Source: Ashinkailepas kermadecensis
Lineage: Eukaryota; Arthropoda; Thecostraca; Neolepadidae
DNA: 64,000 nucleotides
Assembly (NCBI GenBank): GCA_034440615.1
Contig: JAOTOM010004304.1
Span: 1-64,000 of the forward strand
Reading direction: 5' to 3'
The notes beneath the pieces were generated by a model that saw only the letters and a program-made list of their open reading frames with translations, was not told the origin of the DNA and made no database searches. The position numbers and the translations under genes are program-made. Below, piece by piece: positions 1 through 12,590 of the stretch. How positions within the stretch are numbered: the stretch's first letter is position 1; every line of letters starts with the position of its first letter.

Positions 1-1560
1 GCCGAAGACAAACTACGGAGTCACATGGGACTCGGACTTGTCGAGTCATCTCCTGATCAAAAGCAGCTTTTGGGGTGGGGTGGGAGATGCTGCCGGGATC
101 TTTTCCACAGTGACGGAATGTTAGCTGGCTTTAGCGGCGAAATGTACGCCACCAATAGCTGTTCCCATGATGCAGTAGGCGAGTTGTTTGTCTGGATGTG
201 CTCGATGCGCTCGACGTTTGATGTGTCACTTGATGACTTGTTAATTTGACGCTCTTTGTGATAATGTGCGATGTCGAATTGCATTGATGCATGCTGTCAC
301 AACTATGAATATTTATCGAGATCGATATATGAGATCGAGTGAACTTTTAGGCTATTTCTATTGATGACAGTACAGAGACAGAGTCGAGCAGCGCGTGGGA
401 ACAACAATTGCACCATGTCAGGGCTGGATAGCTTGGTTATTGTACTGGTAACAACGAAGACACGGGAGGTTGTTCAGCAGTGACGAATGTTGTAGCCGTA
501 TTAATTTAACAACTCGTTCTTTTAAGCGAATGGAATATTGCAAGGCAATTGACGCAAACATAGCTTATACCTTCACATGATCTGGTTGTAGCCCCTAAAA
601 AATAAAGATGGCGTGGCGGCTATTAAGCTTTATACTTAGTTCGATGACCCACTTTTCCCTACCTTTTCGACTGGTGGTTAGACCAACAAAGCATAAAACA
701 TTTTTGTTTGCTGTATAGTCAATTTGCACGTCACATGTGCGGTTGCCATGAACATAGCTCTCTAGCTTTGAAAATATCTGGCGATTCCATATCCGCAAAT
801 TGGAGACATTTGGCGAGAAGAAAAAAACCTGCTAAATTTTTGCGAAATAGGCCAATTTAGACCTGGAAACCCTGATCCCGCGAAGACGATTTGTATAATT
901 ATATACCTCACTTCAAAACCGTTTAGGAATACTGGAAAATCCTGCTACAGTTGAAAAAAAACAGGTGCTTGTCAATTAGATTGTTTCCCAATAATATCCT
1001 GATTATCCGTTTCTTCCATTCGTCAACAGGTGAAACTGCAAATATTAGCCTGGCATTTCATTATTTGCCGTGCCTAGGCGGTTAAATACAGACTCCACCG
1101 TTCAATGTGTATGGATAACAGCTAGATCTTGTACCTGCACAGGTATTTGTAATTAGCAACTTGTGCCTGCACATGTATTGTCTTTACCATGCATTACCAG
1201 CAGTTTAGTCTCATACTTTCTAGTGAGCAACCCCAGAAGTCACCGAAAGTGGAGGCCAATGGCAAATTACAGTACAACTAAGGTCACCTGACTTTACATC
1301 TGAGTCGTGGTGGGACTATAAATATAAAAGAAACAAATTTTGAGCAAAAAAACAGTTCAGTCATATATGCGAAGCCATGGTATGCTTAGTCATGTACTTC
1401 CGACAGGTATGTTCGTCACCATCACAGCCCAGATATCGAGTAACTCCAGGTCACTCACTTAGAACGACACCAGCATTCGCTCAACGGGATACTCTTCTGT
1501 GTCTAACTGGGAAGCTAGAATCGGTTCGTGTCTGAATTAGTCATCAAGCTTGGCACAATC
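1..1560. other. No recognisable feature
   Basis: AT-rich to mixed sequence. Open frames here are short and have no recognisable motif, and no clear repeat or splice-flanked exon is visible. Confidence 0.5.
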
Positions 1561-1622
1561 ACAAGATGAGATTGGTGAGTCATCTCTGGCCGAGCTGGCC
1601 GCGGTTGGCCGGAGGTACTTAC

Positions 1623-1840
1623 AGGGCAGATGCGCTTGGTAGGCCAATGCGGATGTTTTCCAGCACCGTTCAGCACAGAGCTGGAGTCGGCCGGCACATG
1701 GGCCGGACCTCTGTCCGGACTTTGCTGAGCATACGTCACTGGCGCCAGCGCCACTGTCAACGCCAGTGTGACCGCCGCCCGGCGCAGCGTCCGGTTCGCA
1801 ACAGTCGGCACTTTGACCGGCAGACCGGCGTCCGCTCCCG
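1623..1840 (-). other. Possible coding exon with strong 5' splice site
   Basis: On the - strand an open frame with a hydrophobic stretch (AAVTLALTVALAPVTYA, signal-peptide-like) runs to a consensus donor: the last exon base would be 1,623, followed by GTAAGT. It sits in a GC-rich block beside a minisatellite, the same setting as the confirmed exons further right. No family is recognised and no acceptor was fixed, so this may be chance. Confidence 0.15.
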
Positions 1841-2145
1841 CTCCTGCTCCCGTCCATTGTGGTGCTGCATGGTCCCGGTGTAGCCTTCGCCACGTCGGCA
1901 CCGGACCGGCCGCCTACCGTCCGCTCCTTGCCCTGCTGCCGCTGCTGCCCAGTCCATGGTGCGCTGCACGGTCCTGGTGCAGCTCGCCAGCCGGCACCGG
2001 GCTGGCCGACTGGCGTCCGCTCCCGCTCCAGCTGCTGCTCCCGTCCATTGTGGTGCGCTGCACGGTCCTGGTGCAGCTCGCCAGCCGGCACCGCTGACCG
2101 CCTGAAGTCAGCTCCTGCTCCAGTCCATTTTGGTGCGCCGCCGGG
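1790..2145. repeat. GC-rich minisatellite, about 90-bp unit, 3 to 4 copies
   Basis: The block CTCCCGTCCATTGTGGTGC, then GCACGGTCCTGGTGCAGC and CGCCAGCCGGCACCG, recurs with small changes at about 1,840, 1,945, 2,040 and 2,120. It makes both strands appear open over long distances; those frames are repeat artefacts. Confidence 0.7.
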
Positions 2146-2496
2146 ATGGCTGGCTCAGAAGCACGTCCACACAGTCGATGGCGCAGCTGCTCCGTCAATG
2201 GACACTGTGACGTTGGCCGAGGAGCAGGTATAGTGGTCAGCTGACTGGTCAATGCCGTTGGTGGATGTGGCCTCAGCTAGTTGAGGTCTCACAGCCTTCT
2301 TCGGGCTGCCAGCATCATCCACCACCGAACGCCGCTGGCTCATGGATAGCCAACTCCGCCTGTCGTGGAAATAGCCAGCACACTTACATCACATGCACAC
2401 AATCAACAGAACAACTTCAGCATCTATCTTCTGAGGAACTTCAGTATGCAAAGTTCATAACAAAGGTACCATTTAAGAACAAACCTTATATAACCA
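2146..2496. other. No recognisable feature
   Basis: Mixed-composition sequence between the GC-rich minisatellite and the first 21-bp array. Nothing assignable. Confidence 0.4.
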
Positions 2497-3690
2497 GGGG
2501 CGTCGACACCGGGAGGGCAGAGGGGGCAGAGGGGGCAGTCACCCTCCTGCCGTGAGACTGGGCGCCCCGGCATTTGAGGAGGCCCATATCCGGAAATGCA
2601 CAGGAAAAATGTGAACAAGGAGGCCGACGAGACAGACGATCGTACTGTCAAGGAGGCCCCAAGACTGGCAACGAGGCTCGCGGGAAATATAATCATGTCC
2701 TAATAAGAGACGAAGGACAGATATTAGGAGGAGGCCCCCAGGACGAAAAAGATGCCACCGAGATAGGCAGAAAGCCACCCAGGTTAGACAAGAAAGCTTC
2801 AGATGGGTGGCAGGATATTCTTAATTTGGAAAACGGAGGCCCCCAAGATGGAAGAGGAGGCCCCTACAATAGAAAATAATGAATGATAGGGAGACATTTC
2901 TCCGGACGCAAGAGGGAGCCCCAAGATGGGTAAGAAGGTCTCCCGCAGGAATGAGAGAAGACCACTGAGACCAGCCAGATGGGGCCCATATTTTGGAAGA
3001 GGAGGACCCTAGAAGAGAAGATTTGGGACTATGACACAAAATCACCCTGATAAAGGATAATGAGGCTCCAAACACAGGTGAGGAGGCCTCCAAGACGTGA
3101 GAGGAGGATCCTAATTTGACAAAGGAGTCACCTAGGAGAGGATAGGAGGCCCCATAAATCACGAGAGTGCCAACAATTAGCATGGAGGCCCCAAGATTGC
3201 AAAGGAGGCCCCCAGGATTGCAAAGGAGGCACCCCAGGATTGCAAAGGAGGCCCACAGGATTGCAAAGGAAGCCCCCCCCAGAATTGCAAAGGAGGCCCC
3301 TAGAATTGCCAAGGAGGCCCCCAGGATTGCAAAGGAGGTCCCCAGGATTGCAAAAAGAGGTCCAAATACGGGGAAGGGAGGCCCCACAAAATGAGAGGAG
3401 GCCCTAAGACGGAGAGAAAGCCAGTGGATTTGAAATGAGGTTTCGGAGACGCAAAAACCGGCCCTAAAACGGCTAAGTTTCCACCAAGATAGATATGGAT
3501 GATCCAGAAACGTGGCAGGAGGCACCTAATTCGGAAGAGGACGACACAAGATTGGAAATGAGACCCCATGATGAACGAGGAGGCCCCTAAAATAGAGAGA
3601 AAGGCCATTAGATAAGAGGGATGGCTCCCAGGCGAGACAGAAGGCTCCAAGACGGGTAAGAAGGTCCCCAGAAAATGGGGTGTGAGATGT
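2497..3690. repeat. Degenerate 21-bp array, GGAGGCCCC type
   Basis: Units read roughly GGAGGCCCCCAGGATTGCAAA. Between 3,183 and 3,360 eight consecutive units of 20-24 bp can be lined up; most are 21 bp and length differences fall in the C-run. The outer parts are more diverged but keep GGAGGCCCC at the same spacing. The left edge begins with CAGGGGCG, like the end of a DNA transposon, but I found no matching target-site duplication. Confidence 0.75.
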
Positions 3691-3954
3691 CGTAAGGAGT
3701 CCACTAGGATGTCGATCTTCCCCATGGAAATGATATCGTTTAGAATATTGTTTAGGTCCTTCAAACTCAATTTTGAGCCCATGGCCTGTTTATATGAGCA
3801 TCTGTTTCGTTTATTTTGGGATACACCTAATATAGGGATACTTATGTTAATTACAATGATAAGAATGGCATACTATCAGCAAATTATCTCTTGAACAGTA
3901 TACCGTATCATGGGTTTTCTCTTTACCTTGAAATCGCGTTTGGTACAAGATGTA

Positions 3955-4140
3955 TCACAATCTGTAATGGTAAGCATAAGCATGATACTTACACACAAAC
4001 CACGGTTAAAAACGAGGCATGGAGACTTCACAAACACGCATCAAGAAGCATGATGTCGATAGTACTTTGATAAGGATGTCTCCTCATTGTTCAATAAGGT
4101 GGTACATTCAACCCTATTTCACGAATAATTTATCACTGTG
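3955..4140 (+). repeat. Dispersed repeat R1, copy a
   Basis: Shares ordered blocks with 8,754-8,940 and 53,413-53,705: GTAAGCATAAGCATGATACTT, then CACAAACACGCATCAAGAAGC-like sequence, then a GGTGGTACATTCAACC block and TTTCACGAATAAT. No coding potential is visible. The class of element is unknown. Confidence 0.65.
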
Positions 4141-4194
4141 GTAGCAGGTATGGAAGGTGGTGAGGTTTCCAAAATTGATGATGCCCTCAAGACA

Positions 4195-4460
4195 TCATCT
4201 TTGCCAGGACAAAGGGGGAGGCCCACGAGGCGTGGTAGGAGGCCCTCGATTTTGGCAGAGAATGCCCCTCGAACACGAGAGGAAGCCCCATGTCATGTTA
4301 AAGGGGCCCCAGGATGTAGGAGGCCCTCCAAGACGGGAGAGGAGGGCCATTGAATATGGAGGAGGGTAGGACACACGAGGAGACATCCAAACCGGTAAAG
4401 AGGGTCCAGGAAATGAGACGAGACCCATAAGACGCGAGAGGAGACCTATAATTTGCAAGA
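4195..4460. repeat. Degenerate 21-bp array (short)
   Basis: GGAGGCCC, GGCCCCAGGA and GAGAGGAG blocks recur every 20-22 bp, the same style as the array at 2,497-3,690. No gene is supported. Confidence 0.6.
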
Positions 4461-4489
4461 AACCCGTAAGAAATTGTAGGAGTCGTGCC

Positions 4490-6290
4490 GGGGTACTTGG
4501 AAATCACGACATCGGCCCAAAAAGAGCCGGCCGGCGCCCCTGAAAATCACGCTAAGCCTGGGGGTATCAAAACGTCACGCCGGGACCATGAAAATCACGC
4601 AAATGCCCCCTATCTCCTAAGAGGGATAAGCTCCCAAGAATCGTGCCGGGGCCCCAAAAGTCTCGCTGGGGCCACCAAAATTCGCGTCGGTCCACCAGAA
4701 TTCGGGCAGGGGCTCCAAATAAATACGGCGGGCCCAGAAAACTCGCTCCGAGGCCCGAAAATCTGCAACAGGAACTGCCAAGATCGCGTTGGGGGTCACA
4801 GCTAAGTACAACGCGCCTCGCAAACTCGAACCGGTTCCCCCAAATATCGCGCTCAGGACCCACAATTACCATCGGTAGTCCCAACAATTTTGTCTGGGCA
4901 TCAAACATGCACGTCGGGCTCCCAAAAATTTGCGTCTAGGGCCCCATATAAGCACAGTGTGACCCCAAAAAATCGCATCGGTATCCCCAAAAAAATCAAG
5001 CCGGAGCATTCCAAAATAAGGAGGGATTAAAAAATAACTGTCCAGGTCAGAAAATTGGCTCTGGAGCACGGAACATATCATCAGATGCCTTCACAAATCG
5101 CGTACGGCATCGAAAACCATATCGGAGCTCGAAAAAATCGAGGCGAGATTCAAAAACATGGCGCCAGGGGCTCGAAAAAATAAAACCGGGATTCGGACTT
5201 TAAAGAAAATTCAGAAGAGTTCCACAAACATCGTGTTGGGCCCAGGAAACTGGCGTTGGGTCCCCAGAACCACACGCCTGGGCGCGATAATTCGCGCTGG
5301 GACCCAGAAAATCGCACCGAAGCCCCAAAATTGTACTGGGGCCCCACAAATGTGCGTCAGAAGCCCCAAATAAACACAGCGGGACCGAAGAGCACAACGG
5401 GGGCCGAAAGTGCAACTGGCCCTCCAAAGCGCACAGTCTCGCAAAAAGCGACAGGGCCTTAAAACATGCGTTGCGGTCCTAAATAAACATACCGGGAGCT
5501 CTAAAAAAATACACCGGAAGCTCTCAAGGCACGCAGAGGACATGTGACCGCACAAGGACCTGAAAAAGGGGCTGGAGCCTCAAAAAGCAACATGGTCCCA
5601 AAACGAACAAAAAGACCGAGCACTAAATAAATACATCGGGATCTTTGAAAGCGCCCAGACACCTAAAAGAAATCGTCGTTGCACCACAAAAAGAACAAAA
5701 CCCTAAAACGAGCAGGGGTATCGAAAATATATTGGGTCCGTAACAAAAATGAATTGGAGCCCTCAGACACATCCGTAGACAAAGAGAGACGAAACGGGTA
5801 AAAAAAGAACACTGAGGTAGGGCCTCGGTTCGGTAGCCAATCTAGGAGCATATTTAATCAAAGATAGAATTGGAAGATTGAAAGTAGGGAAGTAATGACC
5901 GAATTTAATTCATTAATTCATCGAATTTTCGCAACGAACGTCCATACGAAGCATTCCATCACGTCGAATATGACGCAAGTGTATCATGTGGCAGCAATTA
6001 GCAAAACGTAGGAGGCCTAGCAGAAACCGTAGCATCGCACGAAGTGTGGCGAATGCCATTCGAACAGGGTGGGGGAGTTATGGTTGAAATCCGATGGAAT
6101 CAGAAACGATAGTGGTAGATTAGGCCCCTCCATAGGATATTTAAGTTGGTCACTAATTATTGTATTAAAAAATTTGACAAAATAGTGGTCAAAATCCGAA
6201 AACTATTTTAATGGGGTAAGTGGACCCCCTCCAAATACGTTTCCCGCCTCCTCCCCTTGACGCAAATATAGGTACGCCACTGGTCTCCCA
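4490..6290. repeat. Dispersed array-bearing repeat, copy A
   Basis: Positions 4,490-5,640 are a degenerate array of about 21-bp units, each with an A-tract, a CGC core and a G/C-run, for example CCAAAAGTCTCGCTGGGGC. It continues into a non-repetitive tail (5,640-6,290) with landmarks ACACATCCGTAGAC, GCCTCGGTTCGGTAGCCAA, GCAATTAGCAAA and GTACGCCAC. The same array text and the same tail recur in order at 25,040-26,730, so array and tail move together. No coding frame is convincing. Confidence 0.75.
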
Positions 6291-7980
6291 ATAATTTTCA
6301 GAAACATACGCCAATGGGACAAAGCCAACATTGAGGGGGGCAAATTATCCGTCACTAGCACACAAAACAACACTGATGCCCCATACAAAATGGGAGGAAT
6401 GATGTTTTTTAAATGCATTTTCTTCCTACAAAATTCTCTTCTGTGATTACAGCCTGCATGATTAGAGCTTCCCAGCTTCAATACCTTCCAAACGACGTCA
6501 TTTACAAAACGGTATAGCACAGCGAAAACCATGGGCGTGACGGCGTGGAATTTGAAGGTTTCGCATTATTTATGCATTGCCATTGTTGCATTGTCATTTA
6601 TGCACTTTTGTTCAACAATGCTTGTTCTTGTCGTGCATTTATTCGCTGAGGATTTATTATTTTAGCTTGTGTGCCAGGTGCCTTGCAGCAAGCACCAAAT
6701 GTTATTAAAAAATCAAGAAATCCCTAAGATGGCAATCAGAAAACCAATTCAATCCATTTCTCGTGGTCACCTTCACGAAATTGTGGTCCTAGGACTGAGA
6801 AGTGATCGTTTAAGCTTGCTTATGACATCAAGCTGTTGGGAATGACTAACAGTAGTGATGAATCTAGCTATATTCAGTTAAGACTTGCTGGACATAGAAG
6901 TGGGTTGATCAATGGGAGATATCTTTAAGATACGCTTAGCACCAGCCACGCCAGCTCGCTGCAATCTAGAGGCCAGCGGGAAGATTCTTCTGGTCGAGAA
7001 AGCATTAAGACATTGGTTTGTTTTGGCACTTAGGTATTTATCCACATATTACTTATTCATGGTCTTGTATGGCTCAGTTCTCTTAAAAAAGAAATTGCTA
7101 TTGTGTTTTGCATAAATGATGCACCGTGCCAAGATCAAACAAGACATCAATATGAAATCATGTTTCACATTCTGAAACCATAGTAAGAGCCTAAAAAACA
7201 ATAGGAGGTCGTAACACAGTGGAGGCCCCTTTCGGGGAGCAGGAGGCCCCCTTTCAACATTGCCCCCCCCATAATAATTTTGTGGCGACACCAATGTATA
7301 CAACTAAGGTTCACTAACACCACTCATGTGAAAGGAACGTTTAGAAGTATTTACTGTACATAATTCACTTCCTTCAAGTGATGAAATTGGCTGTCGAAGT
7401 TAAACATGCATGTTCCCTCACTCAACTAGAAAAAAACCTTTTGACATCTAGTTATTCACTAATGACATGTATGGGTTTCTTTTGGGAGCTGAAGGCTTTG
7501 ATCCAAATTCAAAAGTCCTGAAGACAGAGCTGAACTTTTTAAATTAGCACCATATCGATATTTGTAGCATGGATATTTTATATAGTATATTTAAGGAATG
7601 TTCAATCTAACATGTATGCTTCTACAAAACATGTACATGTCCATGCAAGACAAGTACATGCTGTGGCAAGAAATGTATCTATGTGCTCACGAGAGTTGCC
7701 ACCAAATATTGTCAGATAATCATAATGAAGCATAGCTCAGGAAGTTCCTGGACCAGTAATCAAAATTCACCCTATGCTCTTTTCATTGGCATATTGCCAA
7801 ACTTTAACATACATTCTGCCAATAATTCACAGCAATTGACCTGACATACACAATGCTAATTTAATGTTACTACAATGACTTCTACAAGTAATAAGGCTTA
7901 ACAAGAGCCTCATGGGCCCATCTCCATGCAGACATGTCACAAGCACAGTTCTCCATTTATAAGCACTACATCAGGCCTAC
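6291..7980. other. No gene recognised
   Basis: AT-rich sequence. A short GGAGGCCCC fragment lies at 7,200-7,290, probably a stray array piece. No motif-bearing frame is visible. Confidence 0.45.
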
Positions 7981-7982
7981 TA

Positions 7983-8335
7983 TCACAATCCCACTCCATA
8001 CACACCATTTTCCATCTCCCAACTGCACAATTTAGAACTCAAAATAAGATTTCGCCTGAACAATTTATCAACTCTACTTTTAAATGCATTCAATGAGTGA
8101 CTCCCCACTACATTTCTAGGTGGATTATTCCAGTGATCAACCATTCTCTGACTGAAAACTTGTTGGCATTTAATTGCCATACACCTTAACTTGTCTAACC
8201 TGAATTGTTGTGTATGTGAGAACCTAATTAGACAAGTATCAATCAGATTGCACATAATCTAACCATTTTACTATCTTCAGCATCTTAATCAGATCACCCC
8301 TTAATCTCCTAGACTTGAATAAATACATAACTAAT
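7983..8335 (-). pseudogene. LINE 3' fragment (CR1-like), C-terminus of the reverse-transcriptase polyprotein
   Basis: Reading the - strand, sequence near 8,330 gives SRRLRGDLIKMLKIVK. The frame below it contains FSQRMVDHWNNPPRNVVGSH followed by LNAFKSRVDKLF. These are the signatures of the extreme C-terminus of CR1-like LINE ORF2 (RRLRGDLIEVFK...WNxLP...FKxxLD). A frameshift separates the two parts and everything upstream, including the reverse transcriptase, is missing: a dead 5'-truncated copy. Confidence 0.75.
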
Positions 8336-8674
8336 GCTACAATAAGCTGCTGCTAATATTATACATTTCTTTAGTCAATCGATAAGCCCATAGCATTGTG
8401 CTGCATTCCTTCTAGCATACCTGTTTCTTGCTAAGTAAGGGCTCCCTGTCCAGTGTTAATATAATATTTATTCTTGTGAAGTGTGAGATGTTGCAACAGG
8501 TACAGCAGGATGTCCTAAATCATCATGGAAATAATGTTATCAAAAATGTGTGGAGACCTACAAACCCAGTAGTTTTGTGACAATCTCGACAATCACTGTT
8601 CCCACTGCATGTTTTGAGATGAACCTAATTTGGTGACACTGAAATCAGGGATAACAATGCAAATGCCTATGTTA

Positions 8675-8960
8675 TAAATTGGTATTGTATAACACAGCAC
8701 ATCATAGGAAACTATTCACCTGAAATTGCACTTCATGATTTTCGCTACCATGATCCTGGATCCGTTATGGTGAGCATAAGCATGATACTTGCAAATGGGA
8801 TGCAGTTAGAAATGAGAAAAGTGCCTTCACAACAGGCACCAAAAAGCATGATGCCATTGAAAATTATGTCAATTCGGTGTTCAGTAGGTGGTATATTCCA
8901 CCTAATTTTGTGCAAAAATGTATCACTGTCAATGCCAGTACACAGCATTCCAAGTGGGGC
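8675..8960 (+). repeat. Dispersed repeat R1, copy b
   Basis: Longest left extension of R1. It starts near TTGGTATTGTATAACACAG, which matches the region near 53,325, and continues through GTGAGCATAAGCATGATACT to TTTGTGCAAAAATGTATCAC. Order and orientation agree with copies a and c. Confidence 0.65.
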
Positions 8961-8974
8961 CACATACCACAGCT

Positions 8975-9133
8975 ATCACTATGAACAGGGTAATCAGAAT
9001 ACTAGGAATTATTTATAAGAGTGTGAGATATAAGGGCAAGGAAGTCTTCATGACTTCCTTGCCTTTGCTGCACTTTGCCTATGTCCAACCCCACTTGGAA
9101 TAATCTGTACATACATGGAGCCCTTACTTAAAA
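8975..9133 (+). pseudogene. CR1-like LINE, 5' piece of an interrupted copy
   Basis: The + strand encodes NRVIRILGIIYKSVRYKGKE, then FAYVQPHLE, then (after a stop or frameshift) TWSPYLK. These match the region between the reverse-transcriptase thumb and C-terminus of CR1-like ORF2. Coding similarity breaks off at TACTTAAAA (9,125-9,133) and resumes with the same nine bases at 12,697-12,705. See the partner piece. Confidence 0.7.
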
Positions 9134-10128
9134 CGCTGGCCGTAACGATCGCCCGATGGGTCCGTACTACCGACCGTAACGACTGCACGCACGGTCTGTA
9201 CCAGCGTAGTAACGAGCGTACGTATGAACGGTCTCTATCTACCGTTCGGCAGTGGAACGTGCATACTTTCTGTACATACGGGCGGTGCCGACTGGGGTGG
9301 AGTGGAGGCCGATTGTGACCTTATTTGACCCTGAAGACCTGAAGACCTGGGATCATGAAATGTATACTGCTGTGAGTTCACTACAGCCGTAATTCCTCCA
9401 AATTTCATTTTGTGCTTCTAGTTTCAGATCTTAGGTGTCCGAACCCCCACACCGGTGAGCGTTATGTGAGAGACATGTTAACCGGGGATCTTCTGCACTT
9501 CCTTCGGTAACGTTGCTTGCACTCAAAATGTAACGGAATGTGGTGCGTACGGAACCTGGCTGTTGAAATAAACAACTTGAACTGGATATGGATGCAATGT
9601 TTCATGGGGTCATAAACCCTTGCAGTGAGGTAGGTGTATGACCACTTTGGTTCTAAGATACCAAAAGTTGAATGCCTGCAGAAAGTGAGAGGTCTTACCA
9701 CGGGGCAGCGTGAATCTGTCATGGAACCATCTCAGTGGCTCCAGTTCATCAGAATCCCTTTCAATTGTTTCTGGGACAGGGGCGGATACAAGGGGCGCTG
9801 GGGGCAAGTGTCACCAGTGTCCCTTCAGGTTTCGGCCAGAGTTGCACGTTGAAAGAAGTCTGACCTTCAGTGTGCCTGAATGCCCCCTCAATTTGTGTAG
9901 GCAGAAGCACCCTTTCCAAAGACAAAGTTCCATGATGACAATTCCAAATGGTCCAATTGGACATTCATTGCATGAGTAGGATTTAATCGAGTATTTCCCT
10001 CTTTACTTTCATGGACAAATAGTATTATATCAAGCAACTCATATCATGGTGTAAAGTGATCTAAAGTGCAACATTAACCAACGGCCCTGACTGCTAACGA
10101 CTGTGTTATCAGGTTAAAAAGCATACCG

Positions 10129-10150
10129 GCGCCGAGATTCGAACCCATTA
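10129..10150 (-). other. tRNA-like 3' portion (B-box) separated from its A-box by LINE-B
   Basis: On the - strand, immediately after the LINE tail, GGGTTCGAATCTCGGCGCC reads as a pol III B-box / T-arm. A tRNA-like A-box half lies 2.4 kb away at the other end of the LINE. The sequence is not a functional tRNA gene: acceptor strands do not pair. Confidence 0.45.
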
Positions 10151-10177
10151 TTTATTTATTTATTTATTTATTTCACG
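10146..10177 (-). repeat. (AAAT)n tail of LINE-B
   Basis: TTTA repeated about eight times on the + strand, positioned exactly at the 3' end of LINE-B as expected for target-primed reverse transcription. Confidence 0.8.
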
Positions 10178-12530
10178 ATACATGCCCTCCACGTATAGTG
10201 GCTGTTATGGACAGTCTGGGCAAAACTCACAGATGTTTACAAAGAAAGGATAGATATGTGGTCGATAGTGGGAGCAGATGCGCAACAAACATTCATACAC
10301 CAACATAATACAATACCCATATCACTATCTGCACTACACACACCGTGCTTGCAACACGAGCTATAAACGAGTAGTTTATAGAAGTGATAGGAAAGCGATG
10401 GCCTAAATGTGAGTTCATAGTGTACACAAATCCATTTTGTAAGTTTCTTTTTGTGTGATTAGTGTTGCTCGTGGATATAAGCTAGTACATGCTTCTTGAA
10501 GTTAGACAGGCTCGATGTTTTTGTTTCAGAAGGGAGTTTGTTATAGTGGAAGACAGACGAGTAGTGAAATCTCCTGCGGCCCCCCCTCTCTGTGTATGGC
10601 TGGCAGGTGCAGGTGGTCGTCTGCACGCGTATGCCGGTTTCGCATGGTAGCGTTTGCCGTGATTTGACCGGCAAAGTGCGTTGGCTCACCAGTCAGAATG
10701 ATCTTGTGGAGAAAAGTAAGGCTGTGAAATAGATGCAGATCAGCTGCAGTGAGGAGACCCAACTCGTTACGGGCATCAGAAATATGATCAAATTTCCGTA
10801 GACCGGACGCAACTCTAGTGGCGAAGTTAATGATCTTGTGTAGTCTGTGGATGTTTGCTGCCGACCCGTTCCCGTAAACAGATATGCGGTAGCGGATATT
10901 GGATATAACTAGGCTATTGACTATAGGGAAGAGGGTACCGGTTGGCAGATGGTGACGCAGATGGCTCAGGGCCAGAAGGAATCCAGTGCACTTGCGGACC
11001 ACAACAGCTACATGGGAATCCCACGACATGTGGCGATCAAATGTCACCCCAAGGTTCCTACACAAATGACTCTCATCTATCACGGCGTCCCTAAAGCACA
11101 CTCGTATCGGGGTAATATTGCGAATATTTTGACGCGATCCGAACGTGAGAAGTTGAGTTTTGGTCGGGTTTACCTCCAAACCGTTATCCAGGAAGTAGTC
11201 GTAAAGTTGGTTCAGACATGTCTCCATCTGATTTATCAGATTTGGGAGATCAGATTTGCGACCGGAGATGAGGACCTGGGTGTCGTCTGCGAACTGAGGG
11301 ACGTGTGCTACCGGGACGTGCAAACTGAGGTCGTTTGAAAAGATGCAATAGAGGAGTGGACCTAGTGATGAGCCTTCAAAAACACCTATGTTGTTTGGGA
11401 GAAAGGAGGAGAGTTGCCTGTTTCCGCGTTGATCTGAGATGCTAACAGCCTGCATGTGACCTCCCAGATAAGCCCTAAACCAGTCAGTATCGATTCCATG
11501 GAGTTCTAGTTTAGTGAGCAATTTGGTGCGATCTATTACGTCGAAGCATTTACTGAGGTCCAGAATGCAAAGGAGAGCTACTTCCGAATGGTCCATTGCT
11601 GCTAGTATTTTGTCCGTGACTGAGATGAGAGCGGTTTCCTTAGAGTGGCGTGGTCTGAAGCTGTGCTGAGTTTGGGCCAGTAGGTGGTCTGAGTTCAGCT
11701 AGTGATAGAGTTGTTTCTGCACTACCCTCTCTGTGATTTTGGCGATAACCGGAACCAATGAGATGGGCCTAAAATTAGAGGGATCTGAAGGATCTCCTGA
11801 TTTGTGAATGGGAGTTGCTATTGACTGTTTCCAAGTGGAGGGGATATCAGCTGTAGTCAGGCATGTGTTTATAATGTCGAGCAGCACTTCCTGATAAAAA
11901 GAACAGAAATTTGATAACCTTAATGCAGATCCCGTCGGGTCCACAAGCACTTGTGCTCCTCATGTCCATGACAATTTTGGTTAGCTGTTCAAGGGATATG
12001 GGTGATACTTTATAGGAGCTGGTAGAGACGTGCGATAGCCAGCAACTGGGAGGTGTGTGTTCAGACATGTTTGCCTGGCATTTGACCTCTGCTGATACCT
12101 TAGGTCTGACACTAACAAAGTATTGATTTAACTGCTCAGGTAGGACCTGAGGTTGAACTCTATGAGAGCCTTTTTTGGTGTCACTAATGGGCTTAATAGC
12201 ACACCATGCAGCTGATGGGCCTTTCTGAGCTATCTTTCTGCTAATATGGTCCCTGCAGTCAGCTCTAATAGCTGAGCAAACTTGTCTGTTAAGTACTTTG
12301 TATGTGCTTCTATCTTGCAAGTGCAAAGCTACATTTTGTCGGTGCATGAGCTGTTTGGTAGCTTCGCTGACATGTGGTGCTGTTGGGTTCCGAATTTTGA
12401 TGTTTCTGCGTGGCTGTGCTCGTCGAGAATAGGTGTCAGCAATTTCAGCAGGGTGTCCCATTTGTCAGTTACTGAGATGTGCCCAGTGATCTGGACCCAG
12501 TCAATCTCACCAAGGTCAAGGGTTAGTTAT
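10146..12530 (-). pseudogene. LINE-B: non-LTR retrotransposon, reverse-transcriptase region
   Basis: 5'-truncated ORF2. It begins with an endonuclease-RT linker (EIDWVQITGHISVTDKW), then a 204-residue open frame (12,461-11,847), an RT entry segment with NFRPISLVPVIAKITERVV (11,950-11,699) and a 351-residue frame (11,596-10,541) carrying CILDLSKCFDVIDRTKL (motif A), SSLGPLLYCIFSNDL (motif B) and PQFADDTQVL (catalytic motif C, FADD). Frameshifts separate the frames, so it is inactive. The 3' end is an (AAAT)n tail at 10,146-10,177. The Jockey/CR1 group is the likely placement. Sequence resembles the copy at 21,605-22,560, so both belong to one family. Confidence 0.85.
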
Positions 12531-12590
12531 GAGGTATCCACCATCTGTGTGGAAAGCAGATGCCCTAACCAACTGCGCCAATCTTCGACA
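12531..12590 (-). other. tRNA-like 5' portion (A-box)
   Basis: On the - strand TTGGCGCAGTTGGTTAGGGC has A-box character, followed by ATCTG...CAGAT as an anticodon-like stem and GGTGGATACC. Joined to the T-arm at 10,129-10,150 it would give a tRNA-like or SINE head; LINE-B lies between the two. Confidence 0.45.
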
